Of a stretch of DNA of 64,000 nt, positions 62,792 through 64,000 are shown piece after piece. The notes beneath the pieces were generated by a model, which was not told where the DNA came from, ran no database searches, and saw nothing but the letters and a program-made list of their open reading frames with translations. Position 1 is the stretch's first letter; each line of letters starts with the position of its first letter. The position numbers and the translations under genes were made by a program. The stretch comes from Leptoclinus maculatus (taxonomy: Eukaryota > Chordata > Actinopteri > Perciformes > Stichaeidae): NCBI GenBank assembly GCA_032191485.1, contig JAVDOI010000040.1, forward strand, positions 783,501 to 847,500. Direction: 5' to 3'.

Positions 62792-63574
62792 CTGTGTGTG
62801 TGTGATCTGTGTTCTGTGTGTGTTCTCTGTGTTGTGTGATCTGTGTTCTGTGTGTGATCTGGGATTTGTGTTCTGTGTTCTGTGTTCTGTGTGTGATCTC
62901 TGTGTTCTATCTGTGATGTGTGTGATCTGTGTTCCGTGTTCCGTGTGTGATCTCTGTGTTCTATCTGTGATGTGTGTGATCTGTGTTCCGTGTTCTGTGT
63001 GTGATCTCTGTGTTCTATCTGTGATGTGTGTGATCTATGTTCCGTTTTCTGTGTGTGATCTCTGTGTTCTATCTGTGATGTGTGTGATCTGTGTTCCGTG
63101 TTCCGTGTGTGATCTCTGTGATCTGTGTGTGATCTCTGTGTTCTGTGTGTGATCTGTGTTCCGTGTGTGATCTCTGTGTTCTATCTGTGATCTGTGTTTG
63201 TTCTGTGTGATCTGTGTTCTGTGTGTGATCTCTGTGTTCTGTGTTCTGTGTGTGATCTGTGTTCTATCTGTGATCTGTGTGTGATCTCTGTGTGTGATCT
63301 GTGTTCCGTGTGTGATCTCTGTGTTCTGTGTTCTGTGTGTGATCTGTGTTCTATCTGTGATCTGTGTGTGTTCTGTGTGATCTGTGATCTGTGTGTGATC
63401 TCTGTGTTCTGTGTGTGATCTGTGTTCCGTGTGTGATCTCTGTGTTCTGTGTTCTGTGTGTGATCTGTGTTCTATCTGTGATCTGTGTTTGTTCTGTGTG
63501 ATCTGTGTTCTGTGTGAGATCTCTGTTCTGTGTGTGATCTCTGTGTTGTGTGATCTGTGTGATCTGTGTTCTGT
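62792..63574 (+). repeat. GT-rich minisatellite, block 17
   Basis: About 783 bp. It is followed by the conserved spacer up to the window end at 64000, just short of the next U1. Confidence 0.9.
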
Positions 63575-64000
63575 CTGACGCCCCTCATGGAACATCGCTG
63601 TGCTCCCAGCCTCAAATCACTGTATGCATCAGCCCTGACTGCTTGGCGACATTTCCAGCTCTGAATGCCAATTTCTGTCCTCCGAGTCAGATTGTGGGTT
63701 GAGGTCCTTTTGTAGCCTTTATTTCTTTTGCAGTTTGTCCAGAAAAGTGCAAGCATTGCTGTGCAGCAGTGTCTGTTGTATGCTGTGAAGCTGTGTGTTG
63801 AGTAATGCAAATTGCCCGGGTTCGCCAAGATAAGTGGGTGTGGCCTTCTGGATGTGCCTAAAGTGATTGTGTGTTCTCACTGATATTTTCCCTTCTTTGT
63901 GGGAGAAATGTGTTCCGAAGATTCTTCCATTGTTAGCATGCTTAGGTTTTAGGCTTTCGTTTGGTTGCTGGGCTGTGTTTGCATTCTCAGAAGCAGAAAC

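Larger units (their letters stand above)
60198..64000 (+). repeat. snRNA tandem array, right segment
   Basis: The array resumes directly at a U2 gene after the Polinton, followed by one full unit (U1 61826, U5 62206, U2 62500). The window ends inside the next unit's minisatellite-to-U1 spacer, so that unit's U1 is not reached. The genes are on the same strand and in the same order as left of the Polinton, so the insertion did not invert the array. Confidence 0.92.

Overview
The window looks like a teleost fish chromosome. Its backbone is a head-to-tail tandem array in which every unit carries three spliceosomal RNA genes on the + strand in the order U1, U5, U2. I count 16 U1, 16 U5 (one split by a retrotransposon) and 16 U2 copies. 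Units are 1.70 to 2.54 kb long (U2 to U2), and the length differences come mainly from a GT-rich minisatellite (54-bp core period) between each U2 and the next U1. Each gene has a PSE-like element (shared ACC[A/G]T core) about 60 bp upstream, and an octamer ATGCAAAT lies upstream of U1. The copies fall into sequence classes that travel together, and a 10,878-bp higher-order repeat shows recent amplification with patchy gene conversion.

Two large mobile elements interrupt the array. A 13.9-kb Ty3/Gypsy LTR retrotransposon (3357-17257, minus strand) sits inside a U5 gene just after invariant loop 1. Its LTRs are nearly identical and its pol frame is open, but its gag is split by a precise 7,234-bp insertion flanked by a 6-bp duplication. 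That insertion is non-coding and satellite-rich: a 0.96-1.19-kb triplication built partly of ~200-bp palindromic units, an exact 147-bp array, a further triplication and a ~120-bp dimeric array.

The second element is a complete 15,194-bp Polinton/Maverick (adintovirus-like) at 45004-60197, with ~170-bp terminal inverted repeats and a 6-bp target duplication GTCATC. It is inserted exactly at the 5' end (nucleotides -3 to +3) of a U2 gene. Its left half reads rightward: two unknown genes (the second spliced), a chromodomain integrase, a penton-like minor capsid candidate, a core/pX-like basic protein, a double-jelly-roll-type major capsid candidate and an adenain-like protease. Its right half reads leftward: a six-exon unknown gene near the right end, a protein-primed family B DNA polymerase, a packaging ATPase, a small membrane-anchored protein and a conserved hypothetical with one in-frame TAG in its glutamine tract. 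The two halves converge at about 51.5-51.75 kb. Capsid, protease, ATPase, polymerase and integrase together make a replication, packaging and integration set. Apart from the single TAG, the frames look intact.

Most open frames outside the two elements are shadows of the snRNA genes, conserved spacers or the 54-bp minisatellite (a multiple of three) and are not annotated as genes. No bacterial-type features were seen.
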